This document shows, one piece after another, positions 34,013 to 46,279 of a DNA stretch of 64,000 bases; within the stretch, counting starts at the first letter, position 1, and every line of letters begins with the position of its first letter. Source of the stretch: Vicia villosa (lineage: Eukaryota > Streptophyta > Magnoliopsida > Fabales > Fabaceae); contig NC_081182.1 in the NCBI RefSeq assembly GCF_029867415.1, forward strand, positions 13,080,497 to 13,144,496, written 5' to 3'. The position numbers and the translations under genes are program-made. Below the pieces are notes generated by a model. The model saw nothing but the letters and a program-made list of their open reading frames with translations, did not search any database and had not been told where the DNA came from.

Positions 34013-35124
34013 AGGGGTTCAATTATCAAAGTGCAAGATGATATCTTTAAGGTTCATCTTGATAGTAGATTATCAATAAATAGAAACAAAACTTTCACAC
34101 TCTTTTCAGAATATAAATTACTAACAATCTTTTTGATAGTTTTCTACACAAATATAATAAACATTAAAGAGTATTGTTTTTTTAAATAATATTTGATTCA
34201 ACACTACAAAATGTCTGTATTTGCAACAAAGGGTGCAAAATCATTTTCAGAGTTGTTCAGAGTAACAACGTCTTATTTCTGGATGTATCACTCTTTTTTT
34301 GAATTCTTCTTCCAAGTCTTCTTTTATAGATAACAAAGAGAAGTCTGCTGAAGGGTAATATTGGAATATGAAATTCTAGTTGTATAGTTCCAAAGGTCAG
34401 TGAGAAGAGGTAGACAATATTGTACAGTAGTATTAACCTAGAGCCACCCTAATAGAGTATACACCACTTATTACTTCCTCACGTGAATCCAAATTTGATC
34501 TTTTATCTTTCAATCTTTAGGGGCTTCAAATAGTAGTTGTTGAAGCATATTTAGCAGGATCAAAATATTTAGTCACCAAAACCTAAGTCTTCAGAGTCTT
34601 CAAAAATTGTTCACTCAGAACCTTCTTCAGAACTTCATCACTTGGTCTTCAAATCTTCAGAGCCTAAGTCCACAGAGTCTTCAGAACTTGTTCCCTCAGA
34701 ACCTTGTCTTCGGAATCTTCAGCACTTGGTCTTCAAATCTTTATCTTCGGAACCTTTTCTTCCCGAACCTTATCTTCAGAATCTTCCGAACTTGGACAAC
34801 AAAATATCAGAGCTAGAGGAGTCCCCAATATCTCTTTCATGAGACTCTCGATCAGAATCTCTATTACAAACGTTCATTAGAACCATTATTATAGAAGCAT
34901 TCTCGAACTTGACTGAATATGTAAACACGTTGATTTTTTCCAGAGTCCAAGTGTGTTTTATTTAGAACCTGATGATGTCACACGCCTTTTTTCTGAGTTA
35001 GAACCTGTTAGTAAAAGCTACTCACAAGACAGAAACCATTAGAGTACTAAATTGTTTTCTAAGATATCATGTAATGTTATCATCAAAACCTAAGGCCAGC
35101 TGCAGAACCAATCTTGTTCTTACA
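34013..35124 (-). repeat. Diverged SIRE-like LTR, probably solo
   Basis: The right end GTTATCATCAAAACC...CTTGTTCTTACA is a diverged version of the outer end of the SIRE-like LTR at 12047. The middle is rich in CTTCAGAACTT/CTTCAGAGTCTT words, as in that LTR. The left end near 34013 is inferred from a degraded primer-site-like GCTATACCA and is uncertain. Confidence 0.45.
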
Positions 35125-35207
35125 AATTGAAGATCATAATTGTATCGGAATCACATTTCTTGATTTCGAGGGATCGGGAAACACGAGTGTTTTATGAGAT
35201 CTGAGTG

Positions 35208-38200
35208 ATTTCTTGCACAATATCGAACAGTAATGGTGGAAACAGTTGTTTGAATACTAAACTTCCCCTGTTTCATGAAAAGAATTGGAATTTGTGGATG
35301 ATTCAGATCCGTGTGTTGTTTGACACTCAAGATGTGCTTGATCTAGTCAACAACGGTTACATGGAGGTTGCTGCGGATGCAATGGAAGAGCAAAGAAATG
35401 TGCAACGAGAAACAAAGAAGAAGGATCAAAAAGCATTATTCTACATCCATCAGTGCGTGAATGCGAATGTGTTTGAGAATATCTCTGATTCGATGATGTC
35501 GAAGGTTGTGTAAGATACATTGGTACGGTGCTATGGAGGTGACACATCAGTAAAGAATGTGAAACTTCAGGGTCTATGTAATCAGTAAGAGACTCTCAAC
35601 ATGAAGAACAATGAGAAGGTAACTGATTACATCTCTAGAGTGATTCTGATCACAAATAAGATAAAATCTTGTGGAGAAACTCTTTCTGAACAAGTAATCA
35701 TTGAGAATGTATTGAGATATCTCATTCATCATTTGATTACATTGTTGTATCAATTGAAAATTCTAAGGATTTGAGAACCATAAGAATTCAAGAGCTGCAA
35801 AGTAGTCTAGAAGCACAAGGGCTGCGTCTAACTGAAAGAACCTCCAAGAGAGAGGTAGAGCAGGCTTTAAAGGCATCTTTTGGTAGGAAGAGTCAGAAGC
35901 AAAGAAAAGACATGGTTGTTCTCAGAAGTCAGAAGCATCCTACACTAATAAGAAGAAACATCATAAGGGAAAGGAGAAGCTTGACAAGAGAATGATTCAA
36001 TGTTACTATTGTAATAGGTTTAGTCACTTTGCTAATGATTGTTGGTCAAACAAGGAAAGGAAATCAGAAGAAGCAAACATAGCCTTAGGAGTTTCTGATG
36101 ATGAACATGTGCAATCGATGGCTTATGAATCTGATGAGGAACCTGTGCGATTGACATTTTTTGATTCTGAAGGAAACTTTGAATATGAGTCAAACTCAGA
36201 AGTTGACTCTGAATTTGAAGTAGAGTCTGATTCTGAAGACGAGTCAGAATCAGAAGATGACTATGAAGCCGAAGTCAGCAGAGACGTTATTGTGAAGGAG
36301 TCGGAAGCATGGTATTGGAGAAAATCTCAATCCAACTCTGGTGTAGCGTTAACACCCGAGGTAACTTCTAAAGATAGTTCATAGTATGAAGATTCTAAAG
36401 ACGAGTCAGAGTCGGGAGGAGAATATGAAGATGAGTCAGATTCAAAAGATGATTCTGATTCGCAAGGTTAATTTGATTTTGATTATGAAGGTGAATTAGG
36501 GTCCGAAGGCGATTTTGAAGGTAACTCTGACGGAGCCTCTAGAAGTGATCAAGACTTTGGAAGTGATCTAGACTCTAGAGGTGGTCTAGAATCTGGTGGT
36601 CAAAACTCTGGGGGTCAAATTTCTATAAGTGATCATGCTTTTGGAAGTTGTCATTCTTCTGAAGGTGGAAATTCTTAAGGAAGTGTTTCTAGAGGAGGTC
36701 TAGAGGCTAACACTGTTCCAGGTTTTGCAGAAGATTCAAAACAAGTTTAGAGACCACAAATAATGAGACAAATATCCAGAAGGTTTGCCAAGTTTGACAT
36801 GTTACACGATACTAAAATAGACTCTAAAGGCGAAGTCATTCAGTGTGCCATGTTAGTAGACTCTGAACCTATGAGTACAGAAGAAACACTTAAGAAGAAA
36901 GTCGGGCTGAAGGCCATGAAAGAAGAACTTGAGGCTATAAAATGAAATAAGACTTGGTAATTGACTAAGCTTTCGAAGGAGAAGAAAGCTATCAGCGTCA
37001 GATGGGTTTTCAAGGTGAAGTTGAAGCCAAATGGATCAATTGGGAAACACATAGCGAGGTTATTAGCTAGAGGTTTTCTTTAGAAACCTAGGCTAGATTA
37101 CTTTGAGGTGTTTTCACCTATCGCTAGACATGAAACAATCAGGTTGGTGATTGCTATAGCTTCTAATTGGAATTAGTCTATGATACTTTTGGATGTTAAA
37201 TATGTATTTTTGAACGGTCATTTACAAGAAGAAGTTTATGTGTCACAACCTCCTAAATTTGTGAAAAAGAACCATGAAGTGATGGTGTTCAAGTTTCATA
37301 AAGTTTTGTATGGATTGAAGGAAGCGCCTATAGCTTGGAACTTAAAGATTGATTCGTTTTTCAAGAAACAGGGGTTTCAGAAATGTGAGATGAAATATGG
37401 TGTTTATGTTCAACATACTTTTGTAGGCAATGTGATTTTGGCGTGTCTTTATGTTGGTGACATATTGCTGACAGGGAGCTGTTCTGATGAGATAGTCAAG
37501 TTAAAGAAGGTGCTGATGAATGATTTGAGATGACTGACCTAGGAAAGTTAGTATACTTTCTAGGGATGAAGATCTTATGATTCTAAAGAGATTCTAGTTG
37601 ACAAATTGCAAATTTACAGTAACACATGCTGAGAGGAATCACAAGCTAGATTCTGATGATGAATGTGATAATGTAGATGATACAAATTTTAAATAGTTGT
37701 CAGGATCGCTGAGATATCTCTGTAATACCAGACCTGACATCTGTTACGCAGTTGGAATGGTGAGTAGGTTTATGAATAAACCGAAGTGGTCACATTACCA
37801 AGCTGTTGTTATGATTCTTTGGTATATTAAAGGGACTCTAAAGTTTGGAGTGTTGTTCCCTTCTGAAGCTGAATGTGAGTCAGAACTGATGTGCTACTCA
37901 GACTGACTGGTGTGGTGATAGAGTTCACAGAAGAAGTACTTCTGGATATTTTTTCAAATATCTGCGATGTCTCATTTCTTGGTTCTCCAAGAAGCAACCA
38001 GTGATTGCGTTGTCCCCTTGTGAAGCTGAATATATTGCACGTGCTTTGTCTGCGTGTTAAGCTGTTTGGTTGCTGAATTTGTTGCAAGATCTGAAGATCA
38101 AGGTGATGAAGCCTGTGAAGTTGATGATTGATAACAAATATGTTATAAGCCTTGCCAAGAATCCAATGTTGTATGGGAGAGGCAAGCACATTTACACAAA

Positions 38201-38387
38201 GCTCCATTTTCTGAGGAATCTAGTCCAGAATAAAGTGCTAGAAGTTGTGCATTGTAGTACCTGGAAGCAACTTGCAGATGTTTCGACGAAGGCTGTCAAG
38301 ACTGAACACTTCATCAATTTGAGGGATGAAATTGGTGTCACTAATTTTAGCTCTGAATATGAATTGAGGGATGTTGTTGAAGTGTAA
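35208..38387 (+). pseudogene. Copia C gag-RT-RNase H pseudogene with acidic insert
   Basis: Gag (LPLFHEKNWNLWMIQIRVLF, 35247-35306) resembles that of copia B. The knuckle CYYCNRFSHFANDCW is at about 36001-36045. From 36060 to 36720 there is an Asp/Glu/Ser- then Gly/Ser-rich tract (SDSEDESESEDDYEAE), where protease and integrase would be expected. Reverse transcriptase follows ([16 protein letters not shown] near 37000; catalytic Asp pair changed to YVGD near 37453), then RNase H (SGSLRYLCNTRPDICYAVG, 37700) ending at 38387. Several in-frame stops and shifts break it. Confidence 0.78.
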
Positions 38388-38403
38388 TTGCACATGCAGA
38401 GTA

Positions 38404-38618
38404 TGTTAGCTGTTAGTTTGTTGGGCCTTGAGTTGGGACTTAATTAATTTGGTCCAATATGAGTTTGTATATTCCATTTCTTTGTAATTGGTAGTGAGAG
38501 AATAGTGTAGAATCATCCCCTTAACCGTTTTTCCAATTGAATAAAAATTAGTTACAATTTTTCTCTCTCTTCTTCCATCTTTATCTTATTCATCTTATTC
38601 CAATGTACAAGACTAACA
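38404..38618 (+). repeat. 3' LTR of copia C (215 bp)
   Basis: It begins TGTTAGCTGTTAG and ends GACTAACA, so the termini are the inverted hexamers TGTTAG/CTAACA. It lies 16 bases after the RNase H stop, behind GCAGAGTA. It is short for a copia LTR. Confidence 0.75.
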
Positions 38619-38737
38619 ATCTTTTTGATAACTTTATATACATATATAACATTAAAGAGTATTGCTTTTTAAATAATATTAGATTCAACACTATAACATG
38701 TCTTTATTTGCAACAAAGGGTGCAAAATCATTTTCTT
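38619..38737. repeat. Copy of 34135-34246 flanking copia C
   Basis: From ATCTTTTTGATA through GCAACAAAGGGTGCAAAATC it closely follows 34135-34246, with scattered differences. Both copies are preceded by ACTAACA and both lose similarity after ATTTTC. It appears to be an internal piece of the SIRE-like LTR. Confidence 0.65.
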
Positions 38738-39360
38738 GAAAAGTGAGGAATAATAAACAAGTGATGATTGTGTAAAGAAAGATTTGGGTGATAGTTAACG
38801 AGGTAGCTCACTAGTCATTGGAAGATTAGAAAATTGTGTGGTGTGGTCATAGAATCGAGAATCTTCGGAACATGTGAGGTGGTGGAAGTGTCCTATTAGA
38901 TTTAGAATAAGATAGTATATATATTTACGGTGGAAAGGGGTGGAGGAGGGTGGGTGGACCATTGATGAAAAAGGTGGGATAACATGGACCTATCATTGTG
39001 CCGTATAAAGAAAACCATACTATATAGAAGAAAGACTTAATTAAAGCACAAACTTCAAACTAAAAATGTTTAAACACAAATAGAAAAATGGAGCATCTTC
39101 AACGTTGTTGATTTCATGATGGTAGTGGCATTGAATTGGCACACGGCACATTGACATAAGGAGTCAAAGGAAGATCTCAAATTGAGTGTGGTGAATCTAG
39201 AAGACAGCATGATCGGTTGGTGATTGAAATAAAAGTCAACCACGAACATGGAATATTCAAAAGTGGTTTTGAGTGCTCTTGCTACCTTGAGCACCAAACA
39301 CACTAACTAATTATGAGTATAGGTTTGAACTTTGTTGTAATAAAATTAAAATTTGACCAC
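38738..39360. other. No gene seen
   Basis: Ordinary AT-rich sequence. A 77-codon minus-strand frame at 39070-39303 has no recognisable motif and I do not call it. Confidence 0.4.
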
Positions 39361-39365
39361 ACAAT

Positions 39366-39848
39366 TGTTGTGAAAAACGATACCAATAACAAAGTATAAT
39401 AGGGAATTAGAGAGGATAAGAAGAACACAAGAATTGGTTATAACTGCTATCCTTTCACTTTCTCTTAATACAAGATTACAATTTTACAAGAATAACAAAT
39501 AACCTCTCTCACCCTAAATTAGGATTTGCAGCTTAGCAATGATGAGAGACTAGTATGCTATTTATAATAAAACCTAACATACTAACTAATGGGCTTTTTC
39601 AGCAAGGCCCATTACACAAGCCAACTTAATAAACAAGCTAACTTAACAAATTAGGGTTTAAACACTAAAACCTAATTTAACATGCTAACAACCCTAGCAT
39701 CTTCGACATCTGCATGCTAGACCCATCTTCGACTACAGCATGCACACTTCGACACCAGCATGTGAACAATCCTTCGACTTCATGCTTAACTCTGTCGAAC
39801 CAAGAAGCTACCCTTCGACAATACTAGAGTTCGATCCAATATCTCACA
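39366..39848 (-). repeat. Copia A 3' LTR
   Basis: TGTTGTG...TCTCACA on the plus strand. On the sense strand it follows a purine-rich AAAGGTGGAGA polypurine tract (39850-39862). Differences from the other LTR include GGGAATT versus GAGAATT and TTAATACAAG versus TTAGAACAAG. Confidence 0.93.
39697..39785. repeat. CTTCGAC/GCATG short repeats in the copia A LTR
   Basis: CTTCGAC occurs at 39701, 39727, 39747 and 39772, mostly alternating with GCATG or AGCATG. The same set is in the other LTR at 44211-44299. On the sense strand they lie upstream of the TATA box, in U3. Confidence 0.7.
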
Positions 39849-39890
39849 AATCTCCACCTTTGACGTAACTCTATAACGTCAAGGAACAAA

Positions 39891-42800
39891 CTAGCTTTGT
39901 TCATGCAGCTTTATCAACTGCATACAGTGGAAAAACTTGCAACTCGGCAATGTCTTGGTGATCATATCAGCAGCATTGTCTTCAGTCGAAACCTTCAGCA
40001 CTTGGACTTCTCCACGCTCGATTACTCCTCTGACGAAATGCAGCCTCACATCAATGTGCTTAGTTCGCTCATGATAGGCTGAATTCTTCGACAGGTGTAT
40101 TGCACTTTGACTATCACATTTAACAGTGATACCTCGACCTTGAAGTTTCAGCTCCTTCGCAAAACCTTCAAGCCACAATGCTTCTTTCACAGCTTCAGTT
40201 AGGGCAATATACTCCGCTTCAGTGGTTGATAGAGCAACAACCTTCTGAAGTGTTGCTTTCCAACTAATTGCAGTGCCAAACATAGTGAAAACATATCCAG
40301 AAATAGATTTTCTGGAATCCATACAACCTGCATAATCAGAGTCGACATATCCTTCTATTACTGCTTTACTATCTTCACCCAAGGCTCCACCATAAATTAG
40401 GACTCTATTCAAAGACCCATTTATGTACCTTAAAATCCACTTCAATGCTTGCCAGTGAGCCTTTCCAGGATTCGCCATGTACCTGCTTACAAGACTGACT
40501 GCGTAAGCTATGTCGGGTCTAGTACAGACCATAGCATACATCAAAGAACCGACTATATTAGCATATGGGATGCTATTCATATAGGCTCTTTCGACATCAG
40601 TACTGGGACACTGATCAATACTCAGCTTGAATTGAGGGTTTGTTGGAGTCACAACTGGCTTCGAATTCGACATACCAAACTTTTCAAGAATCTTCCGTAG
40701 ATATGCCTTTTGAGATAAGCATAACTTCGACTTCTTTCTATCTCTTCGAATGTCAATTCCAAGAATCCTGGAAGCAGCTCCCAGATCCTTCATATCGAAC
40801 TCCTTATTGAGTTCAGCCTTCACCCTCATCACATCTTCGACACTGTTGCTTGCTATGAGAATATCATCCACATAAAGCAACAAAATAACAAATGAATTAC
40901 CAGGTCGAAATCTGAAGTAAACGCAGTGGTCGAACTGACTTCTAATGAAACTTATGCGTGCCATGAACTTGTCGAATCTCCTATTCCACTGTCGAGGAGA
41001 TTGTTTCAGCCCATACAAAGATCTCTTTAACTTGCACACATAATCTTCCTTCCCCTTTTCGACATACCCTTCAGGTTGCCTCATCAGGATCGTTTCATCT
41101 AGATCACCATACACGAACGCAGTCTTCACATCCATCTGTTCCAGTTCAAGATCGAACTGTGCCACCATGGCAAGCAACATTCGAATGGACTCATGCTTCA
41201 CAACAGGAGAAAACACATCATTGAAGTCGACACCTTCTTTCTGAGTGAAACCCCTTGCAACTAGCCTTGCCTTGTATCTTTTTCGACGTCACTCCTTCAA
41301 TTCCTTCCTTAACTTTGAAAATCCATTTACAGCTGACTAACCTTGCCCCAACAGGTTTCTTGATCAGTTCCCAAGTATGATTATCATGAAGAGATTTCAT
41401 CTCATCATCCATGGCCTTCAGCCATTCAGTCTTATTTCGACTCCTCATAACTTCCTTATAGTCTCTAGGTTCTTCGTCTAGAACCTCACTTGCAGAGATT
41501 AAGGCATAAGCTATAAGATCTGCATATCCAAGTCTTTGAGGTGGCTTGATGACTCTTCTCGACCTATCTCTCGACAATAGGTAGTCATCGTCAGTTTCCT
41601 CAACTTCAGCATCTTCTGGTTCTTCTTCGACTTCATCTGGGATATGCAATTCAGCATCAACATGCTCCACCTCAACAGGAATCTCTACCTGTTCCAGCTC
41701 TTCGTCAGATGTTTCTGTACTTCGACCAACATCATCAATTTTCTTAAAAGCCATTTCAGCTTCATTGAAAACTATATCTCGACTGGTGATACACCTCCTG
41801 TGACCTGGCTCTAGGCACCATAGCCTATAAGCTTTGACTCCTTCAGGGTATCCCATGAACATGCATTTCAGAGCTCTAGGTTCGACCTTGTCTTGCCTAA
41901 TGTGAGCATAGGCTACGCAGCCAAATACTCTCAGTTTGTCGAGATCTGGTGGATGTCCCGACCAAACTTCTTCAGGTGTCTTCATATCTAACGCTGTCGA
42001 AGGACATCTGTTTATCAGATATGTTGCTGTCGAAACAGCCTCAGCCCAGAACACCTTTGTTAACCCCGCACTAGTCAACATGCATCTGACTCTCTCCAAA
42101 ATAGTTCGATTAAACCTTTCAGCCAAACCATTTTGCTGTGGAGTACCTGCAGTAGTTCTATGCCTTGCAATACCAGAGGCAGCACAAAAACTGTCGAATG
42201 CCTCATTGCAAAATTCAAGGCCATTGTCGGTTCTCAACCTCTTGACCTTTCTGCCAGTCTGATTTTCAACCAGAGTCTTCCAACTTTTGAAATTCTCAAA
42301 AGTTTCATCCTTAGTCTTCTGGATGAATACCCATAATTTTCTGGAATAATCATCTACTATGGATAGAAAATACCTTGCTCCTGAATGTGATGGACACCTT
42401 GCAGGCCCCCAAAGATCAGCATGGATGTAATTAAGGGATCCATGTGTTCTTTGTTTGCCTTTGTTGAACTTCACTCTGCAAGATTTTCCAAGTACACAGG
42501 GTTCACAAAACTTCAGCTTTTCGACTTTGTCTCCACCAAGCAGATTTTGTTTCCCTAATTCGACCAGACCCCTTTCACTGACATGGCCCAATCTCATGTG
42601 CCAGATTTCTGTTTTCGACAAAGGTTTCGTGGATGCAACATTTGTCGAACCACTTACAACTTCAGCCTCAAGGGTATACAAGCCTTGTTTCTTCACGCCT
42701 CTCAAGACTTCCTTCGAACCCTTCATGACTCTTAGGATACTTTTCTCTCCTTGGAAAACATATCCTTTCTTGTCGAATTCACAAAGAGAAAGCAGATTTC

Positions 42801-43854
42801 TCTTCAAATCAGGAACATACCTGACTTCAGTCAACAACCTTATTGACTCATCATGGAGCTTGAATCTCACAGATCCAACACCTGCAATCTTGCAAGCCTT
42901 GTTGTTTCCCAGCAATACTGATCCACCATCTTGATCACATAATTCCTCGAACAAGTCTTTGTTTGGAGTCATGTGCCAAGTGCAACCTGAATCCATAATC
43001 CACTCCTTCTTAGAGTCACTGCTTGAAACCACAAGAACATCAGATGATTCGAAATCATCTTGAACAATGGCAGCGTTGCCATTATCCTTACCTCCATGAT
43101 ATTTCAAGCGTTCAGGGCACACCTTTCTTGTGTGACCCTCCTTCTTACAATGGTAGCATCGAATGCCAGATGCTTCGCCACTGTAAGTCTTCGACTGGCT
43201 TTTGCCTTTCTTCTTGTCGAACTTACCATCCTTTCGTAAGAGTTTTCCTTTAACGGCCAAACCTTCGCCAACAGTCGAAGGTTTATGCTCCTTTCGTTCA
43301 TTCAAGTCCTTAGAGTACAAGGCTGATTGAACTTCTTCAAACGTCAGGGACTCCCTTCCATACAAGAGAGTTTCTTTGAAGTGAGCATGTGATCGAGGCA
43401 AAGAACACAATAGTAACAGCGCTTGGTCTTCATCATCGATCTTCACATCAATATTTTCAAGATCAAGAATCAGCTTGTTGAACATATCCAACTGCTCAGC
43501 CAATACTTTGTCTTCAATCATCTTGAATGAATACAAAGCTTGCTTCAGGTAGAGTCGATTTACCAGCGATTTGGTCATATACAAACTTTCAAGTTTCACC
43601 CATAACCCTGATGCCGTCGTCTCCTTTGATACCTGCCGGAGAACCTTATCACCAAGGCTCAACAAAATTGCGCTGTGTGCTTTCTCGATCATATTCGTCT
43701 TCTCCGCTGCCGTCAATTCTGCATTCATGGCTGCCTCTCCCTTCAACGCTTCCAAACAACCCTGCTGAACCAGTAGAGCTTTCATCTTCAAGCGCCACAG
43801 ACCGAAATCATTCACTCCGGTGAACTTTTCAATCTCATACTTTGTTGAAGGCAT
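39891..43854 (-). pseudogene. gag-pol: Copia A gag-pol polyprotein with one frameshift
   Basis: The ATG at 43854 (MPSTKYEIEKFTGVNDFGLW) is only 25 bases from the LTR; the frame is open further upstream, but without an ATG. Gag ends in a knuckle CYHCKKEGHTRKVC, followed by protease (IMDSGCTWHMT, Asp codon near 42991). The pre-integrase zinc motif (WHMRLGHVSE...CEPC) leads to an integrase core with HADLWGP, LRTDNGLEF and QQNGLAERFNRTI. After the linker, reverse transcriptase begins (CKWIFKVKEG) and shifts frame at the A-run 41279-41283, which has one base too many. The downstream frame carries FSPVVKHESIRMLLA, catalytic YVDDILIAS (near 40866) and RNase H (ALSTTEAEYIALTEAV), ending at the TAG at 39893. 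All catalytic motifs are present. Confidence 0.92.
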
Positions 43855-43879
43855 CTTCTCCACGCTCACCGCACCAATT

Positions 43880-44362
43880 TGTTGTGAAAAACGATACCAA
43901 TAACAAAGTATAATAGAGAATTAGAGAGGATAAGAAGAACACAAGAATTGGTTATAACTGCTATCCTTTCACTTTCTCTTAGAACAAGATTACAAGTTTA
44001 CAAGAATAACAAATAACCTCTCTCACCCTAAATTAGGATTTGCAGCTTAGCAATGATGAGAGACTAGTATGCTATTTATAATAAAACCTAACATACTAAC
44101 TAATGGGCTTTTTCAGCAAGGCCCATTACACAAGCCAACTTAATAAACAAGCTAACTTAACAAATTAGGGTTTAAACACTAAAACCTAATTTAACATGCT
44201 AACAACCCTAGCATCTTCGACATCTGCATGCTAGACCCATCTTCGACTACAGCATGCACACTTCGACACCAGCATGTGAACAATCCTTCGACTTCATGCT
44301 TAACTCTGTCGAACCAAGAAGCTACCCTTCGACAATACTAGAGTTCGATCCAATATCTCACA
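43880..44362 (-). repeat. Copia A 5' LTR
   Basis: The sense strand starts TGTGAGATATTGG and ends CACAACA next to AATTGGTGCGGTGAGC, which may hold the primer site (TGG start) but does not match the usual TGGTATCAGAGC. Confidence 0.92.
44073..44080 (-). promoter_or_regulatory. TATA box of copia A 5' LTR
   Basis: The minus strand reads TTATTATAAATAGCATAC. The same element occurs at 39559-39566 in the 3' LTR. Confidence 0.6.
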
Positions 44363-44367
44363 ACAAT

Positions 44368-45895
44368 AATATAGAAGTAGTGTCTTTGTTTGTTTATAAT
44401 TTTTATTTTACAAGTTTGGTTTATCGACATAAAAGTTAATGATTTTGATAAAAAATTGTCAATTGAGATTATGAATTTGTTGAAAAAATAGGGGATTCGA
44501 TAATTAAGGTAAAGTTTAAAAATAATATTTATGACATTTGTTGAGCACGTCACATTTTTTTACAAATATATAGTGGAGAGCGTGACAAAATTCTCTTTAA
44601 ATATATAACAACAAAGAGTTTTTTAAAATCATGAGTGAAATTTACGAAAGACTTTATTTATTTTTAATAAAAGCTTGTGAAACATGTTAGTTGGATTATG
44701 TATTACAAAGAGCATCCGTCGATTTTGAATATTAAATATTTAAATTTTAATCTTTTAGATGATAATCTATAAATATGATTGATAAAATATATCATCCCGC
44801 CTTTTAAGGGACGCATTTTTATCATACCGACTACTTCACAAAATTGGTAGAAACTCAAGTGATGATTAATATAGGGACATCATCCATTTCATACAGCATT
44901 AATCAACATTAATGAAATTGCACATAAGTAATATCCGTTTATATTTTGTTTTAATATTTTGTCTTTAATAATTTCTAGTATTTTGAATTTTTCTCATAAA
45001 TTTTCTCACTATCAACGTCAAAATAATTGTTCGTGTATAAAATGTAGTTTTGATTTAAATCAAGCTTAAATTATTTTGTTTGCATAATGAATTCAAAACA
45101 AATTATGAGTGGATTCAAATGAGATTTTTTTCAAAATTCATGTGATCACTCTTTTTGTTATTCAATTCACACATTGGGTTGAATCTATTCATAGATTCTT
45201 TCTTAGTTTAATAGCTTAGAAAATTCAAATCTTATTTAACACTATTTTGAGGAATTAATAACTTTATAAATGCAAAAAATATAAATACACACACAAAATA
45301 CATTTGAGATTTATTGGTCCACCATCAATCAACTAACTAATAAAGTTGGCAACATTTTCAAAGTGATCTTCTTCCACACAAATTTGCATTAGGAATATAT
45401 CAAATATAGGTTACAAGATGAGTATTATAAAAACTAGTATGCCATAAATGGCAATCAGTGGGTGTAATTTAACACCTAAGGAATCAAATTAAAGTTGTTC
45501 ATATCAAAATGGAGTGATTCTAACAAGAAGTTGATAACCCACTTAGCTCAATAATTAGGAATTTAGGCGAAAAGTGATGTTAATAATTATATTATATACG
45601 ATATATCATTGAATTAATAAGTAATTCCTTCTCAAGATTTCTTTCTTGTCTTGACCTAACTTAAGAGTGGAGATGATATTCGAATTCTATTAAAGATAAC
45701 CACACACGTTGCCATATTTTTTACTTTATTATCATTATTTTAGTTTAATAATAATCACCATGTGTTGTTTATATTCCTTTTAACTTGGTGTCTACCGTCA
45801 AAAAAAAACTTGGTGTCTATAAAATATGTAATAGTATATGACCTCTAAATCTAATAGAAAATTATTCACTTGTAAAAAAAAAAAAAAAGCAAACA
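44368..45895. other. No gene seen; AT-rich intergenic DNA
   Basis: No coding frame or terminal repeats recognised. AACTTGGTGTCTA is duplicated near 45783 and 45808. Confidence 0.4.
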
Positions 45896-46279
45896 ATTCA
45901 ACCCAATGTTTTAAAAATCGGACCGGTCATCAAACCAGTGAGGGTATTGGGTCACTGGTTCATCGGTCGAACCACTGTGTCATTGGTCGAACCGCATGAC
46001 CAAACCGGATTAAACATGTCATTATAATAAAATTATATAGGTATAAAACCGATCGAACCGGATCATTCAATCTCTAAAAACCTTCTAATAAATCAATCAT
46101 GTTGGAATACATAAACAACTTCTAATAAATCAATCAGAATTTGATATGCTTAGGCACGAGTATGAACCTACAAATTAGATTTACTTGTTCGATTGTTCTC
46201 AAATTGATTGGTTTTTATCTTAAAACTTGATTGGTTTTTATCTTAAAAAGGTTAAGAGTAATTATTACTATAAACACCA

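Larger units (their letters stand above)
35135..38618 (+). mobile_element. Copia C: degenerate Ty1/copia derivative lacking protease and integrase
   Basis: On the plus strand it reads degraded primer site (GTATCGGAATC near 35143), gag, CCHC knuckle, an acidic repetitive region, reverse transcriptase, RNase H and a 3' LTR (38404-38618). The 5' LTR is not recognisable; a SIRE-like LTR end stands in its place. No protease or integrase motif was found between knuckle and reverse transcriptase. Confidence 0.75.
39366..44362 (-). mobile_element. Copia A: young Ty1/copia element with both LTRs and TSD
   Basis: LTRs at 39366-39848 and 43880-44362 (483 bp each) differ at only a few bases. The element is flanked by the perfect 5-bp duplication ACAAT (39361-39365 and 44363-44367). 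Polyprotein domains run in copia order (gag, protease, integrase, reverse transcriptase, RNase H) on the minus strand. One single-base insertion in an A-run (41279-41283) is the only disabling lesion I can see. The near-identical LTRs indicate recent insertion. Confidence 0.95.

Noticed and set aside
39070..39303. 77-codon minus-strand ORF between copia elements
   Set aside because: No domain, no promoter and no conservation evidence available.
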